Assembly (NCBI GenBank): GCA_003217735.2
Contig: CP031585.1
Location: 5,349,501 to 5,413,500 of the forward strand
Length of the DNA: 64,000 nt
Reading direction: 5' to 3'
From: Marinibacterium anthonyi
GTDB taxonomy: Bacteria > Pseudomonadota > Alphaproteobacteria > Rhodobacterales > Rhodobacteraceae
Shown: piece after piece, positions 63,322 through 64,000 of the stretch
How the letters are laid out: every line of letters starts with the position of its first letter
Position numbering within the stretch: the first letter of the stretch is position 1
The notes under the pieces: model-generated
Told to the model about the DNA's origin: nothing
The model's input: the letters and a program-made list of their open reading frames with translations, nothing else
The model's database searches: none
Made by a program: the position numbers and the translations under genes

Positions 63322-64000
63322 ATGACGACTTTCGTCCTCACCGTCCAATGCCCGTCCAAGCGCGGGATCGTTGCCGCGATCTCGGGCTACCTGGCCGATG
63401 CCGGGTGCAACATCACCGATGCCTCGCAGTTCGATGACACGGAAACCGGCCGTTTCTTCACCCGGATCACCTGCATCCCCGAAACCGGCGCCACGCTGGA
63501 CAGCCTGCGCGCGGGCTTTGCGCCCATCGCCGAAGTCTTCGACATGCAATGGGGCATCCACGACGCCGCCGAACGGATGAAGGTCATCCTGATGGTGTCG
63601 AACTTTGGCCATTGCCTGAACGACCTGCTGTATCGCTGGCGCATCGGCGCCCTGCCGGTGGATATCGTCGGCGTGGTGTCGAACCACCTGACCTACCAGA
63701 AGCTGGTGGTGAACCACGACATCCCCTTCCACCAGGTGCGGGTCACCAAGGAAAACAAGCCCGAGGCCGAGGCCCGTCTGCTGTCCATCGTCGAGGATTC
63801 CGGCGCCGAACTGGTTGTGCTGGCGCGCTACATGCAGATCCTCAGCGACAGCCTGTGCCAGAAGATGTCGGGGCGGATCATCAACATCCACCATTCCTTC
63901 CTGCCGTCCTTCAAGGGCGCGAACCCCTACAAGCAGGCCTATGAACGCGGCGTGAAGCTGATCGGGGCGACGGCGCATTACGTGACCGCCGACCTGGACG
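63322..64000 (+). CDS. purU: Formyltetrahydrofolate deformylase (partial at the right edge)
   Basis: At least 226 residues, 3' end beyond the window. An N-terminal ACT domain (MTTFVLTVQCPSKRGIVAAISGYLADAGCNITDA) is followed by a formyl-transferase fold (MVSNFGHCLNDLLYRWRIGALPVDIVGVVSNH) with the catalytic NIHHSFLPSF block. It releases formate from 10-formyl-THF. The ATG at 63322 follows GGGA; an in-frame ATG at 63304 would add six residues. The 63050-63321 gap shows no coding signal. Confidence 0.95.
   Translation, partial: MTTFVLTVQCPSKRGIVAAISGYLADAGCNITDASQFDDTETGRFFTRITCIPETGATLDSLRAGFAPIAEVFDMQWGIHDAAERMKVILMVSNFGHCLNDLLYRWRIGALPVDIVGVVSNHLTYQKLVVNHDIPFHQVRVTKENKPEAEARLLSIVEDSGAELVVLARYMQILSDSLCQKMSGRIINIHHSFLPSFKGANPYKQAYERGVKLIGATAHYVTADLD

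Overview
The window looks like chromosomal DNA of a marine-type alphaproteobacterium of the Rhodobacteraceae/Roseobacter group. The evidence is high GC throughout, RegB/SenC/RegA, a kinase-less DivL-like PAS protein, CtrA-type promoter boxes, hemD–mitofilin(Mic60)–hemY order, AmgK/MurU, and roseobacter-style liv, flavoenzyme and ureohydrolase gene sets. I see no insertion sequence, prophage, CRISPR array or rRNA. One tRNA gene (Thr, CGT anticodon) is present.

Layout. (1) Bases 1–10037, minus strand: a tightly packed run of a PAS protein (divL-like), tsaE, amgK, murU, addB and addA (addA runs off the left edge), with ATGA or short overlaps at several junctions. (2) 10138–16188: redox regulation (regB divergent from senC-regA), a LysR gene, a small secreted protein, an HD hydrolase and an FkbM-type methyltransferase. 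(3) 16188–20355: ahcY with a clear terminator, a secreted PRC-barrel protein, an outer-membrane-like protein, DUF2853 and DUF1761 genes. (4) 20471–27250: the minus-strand operon tsaD-gpsA-yciI-EVE, divergent from hemD-mic60-hemY. (5) 27347–27422: tRNA-Thr. (6) 27531–50248: an accessory, mostly catabolic region. It holds a branched-chain-type ABC transporter operon ending in an aldehyde dehydrogenase, an AraC regulator, an FMO/nitrilase pair, a RidA-DUF1028-LysR-flavoenzyme-M20-ureohydrolase set, an L,D-transpeptidase, a polar amino acid ABC transporter, VOC and Tag-like genes, and an M24 hydrolase/EutA-like pair. (7) 50293–56091: motB-flgE-flgK-flgL-flgI. (8) 56263–61314: a peptidase C26/amidoligase pair and a heme oxygenase/bacteriophytochrome operon. 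(9) 61509–64000: a decayed NAD-epimerase fragment, an AbrB-type membrane protein and purU (runs off the right edge).

How parts connect. TTAA-N7-TTAA palindromes, the consensus of the cell-cycle regulator CtrA, stand upstream of motB and of the DivL-like gene. A one-base variant stands upstream of flgE. This suggests that motility and the CtrA phosphorelay are co-regulated here. Two near-identical LysR-type boxes (TTAG-N7-CTAA with a shared CCTGC core) flank the ridA-DUF1028-lysR block and precede the flavoenzyme gene. They mark a probable regulon for an uncharacterised route that may demethylate, deacylate and then hydrolyse a guanidino/ureido-like nitrogen compound.

Limits: names rest on motif and family recognition by eye. 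Start codons were chosen from ribosome-binding sites, overlaps and family lengths, and several are GTG or TTG.
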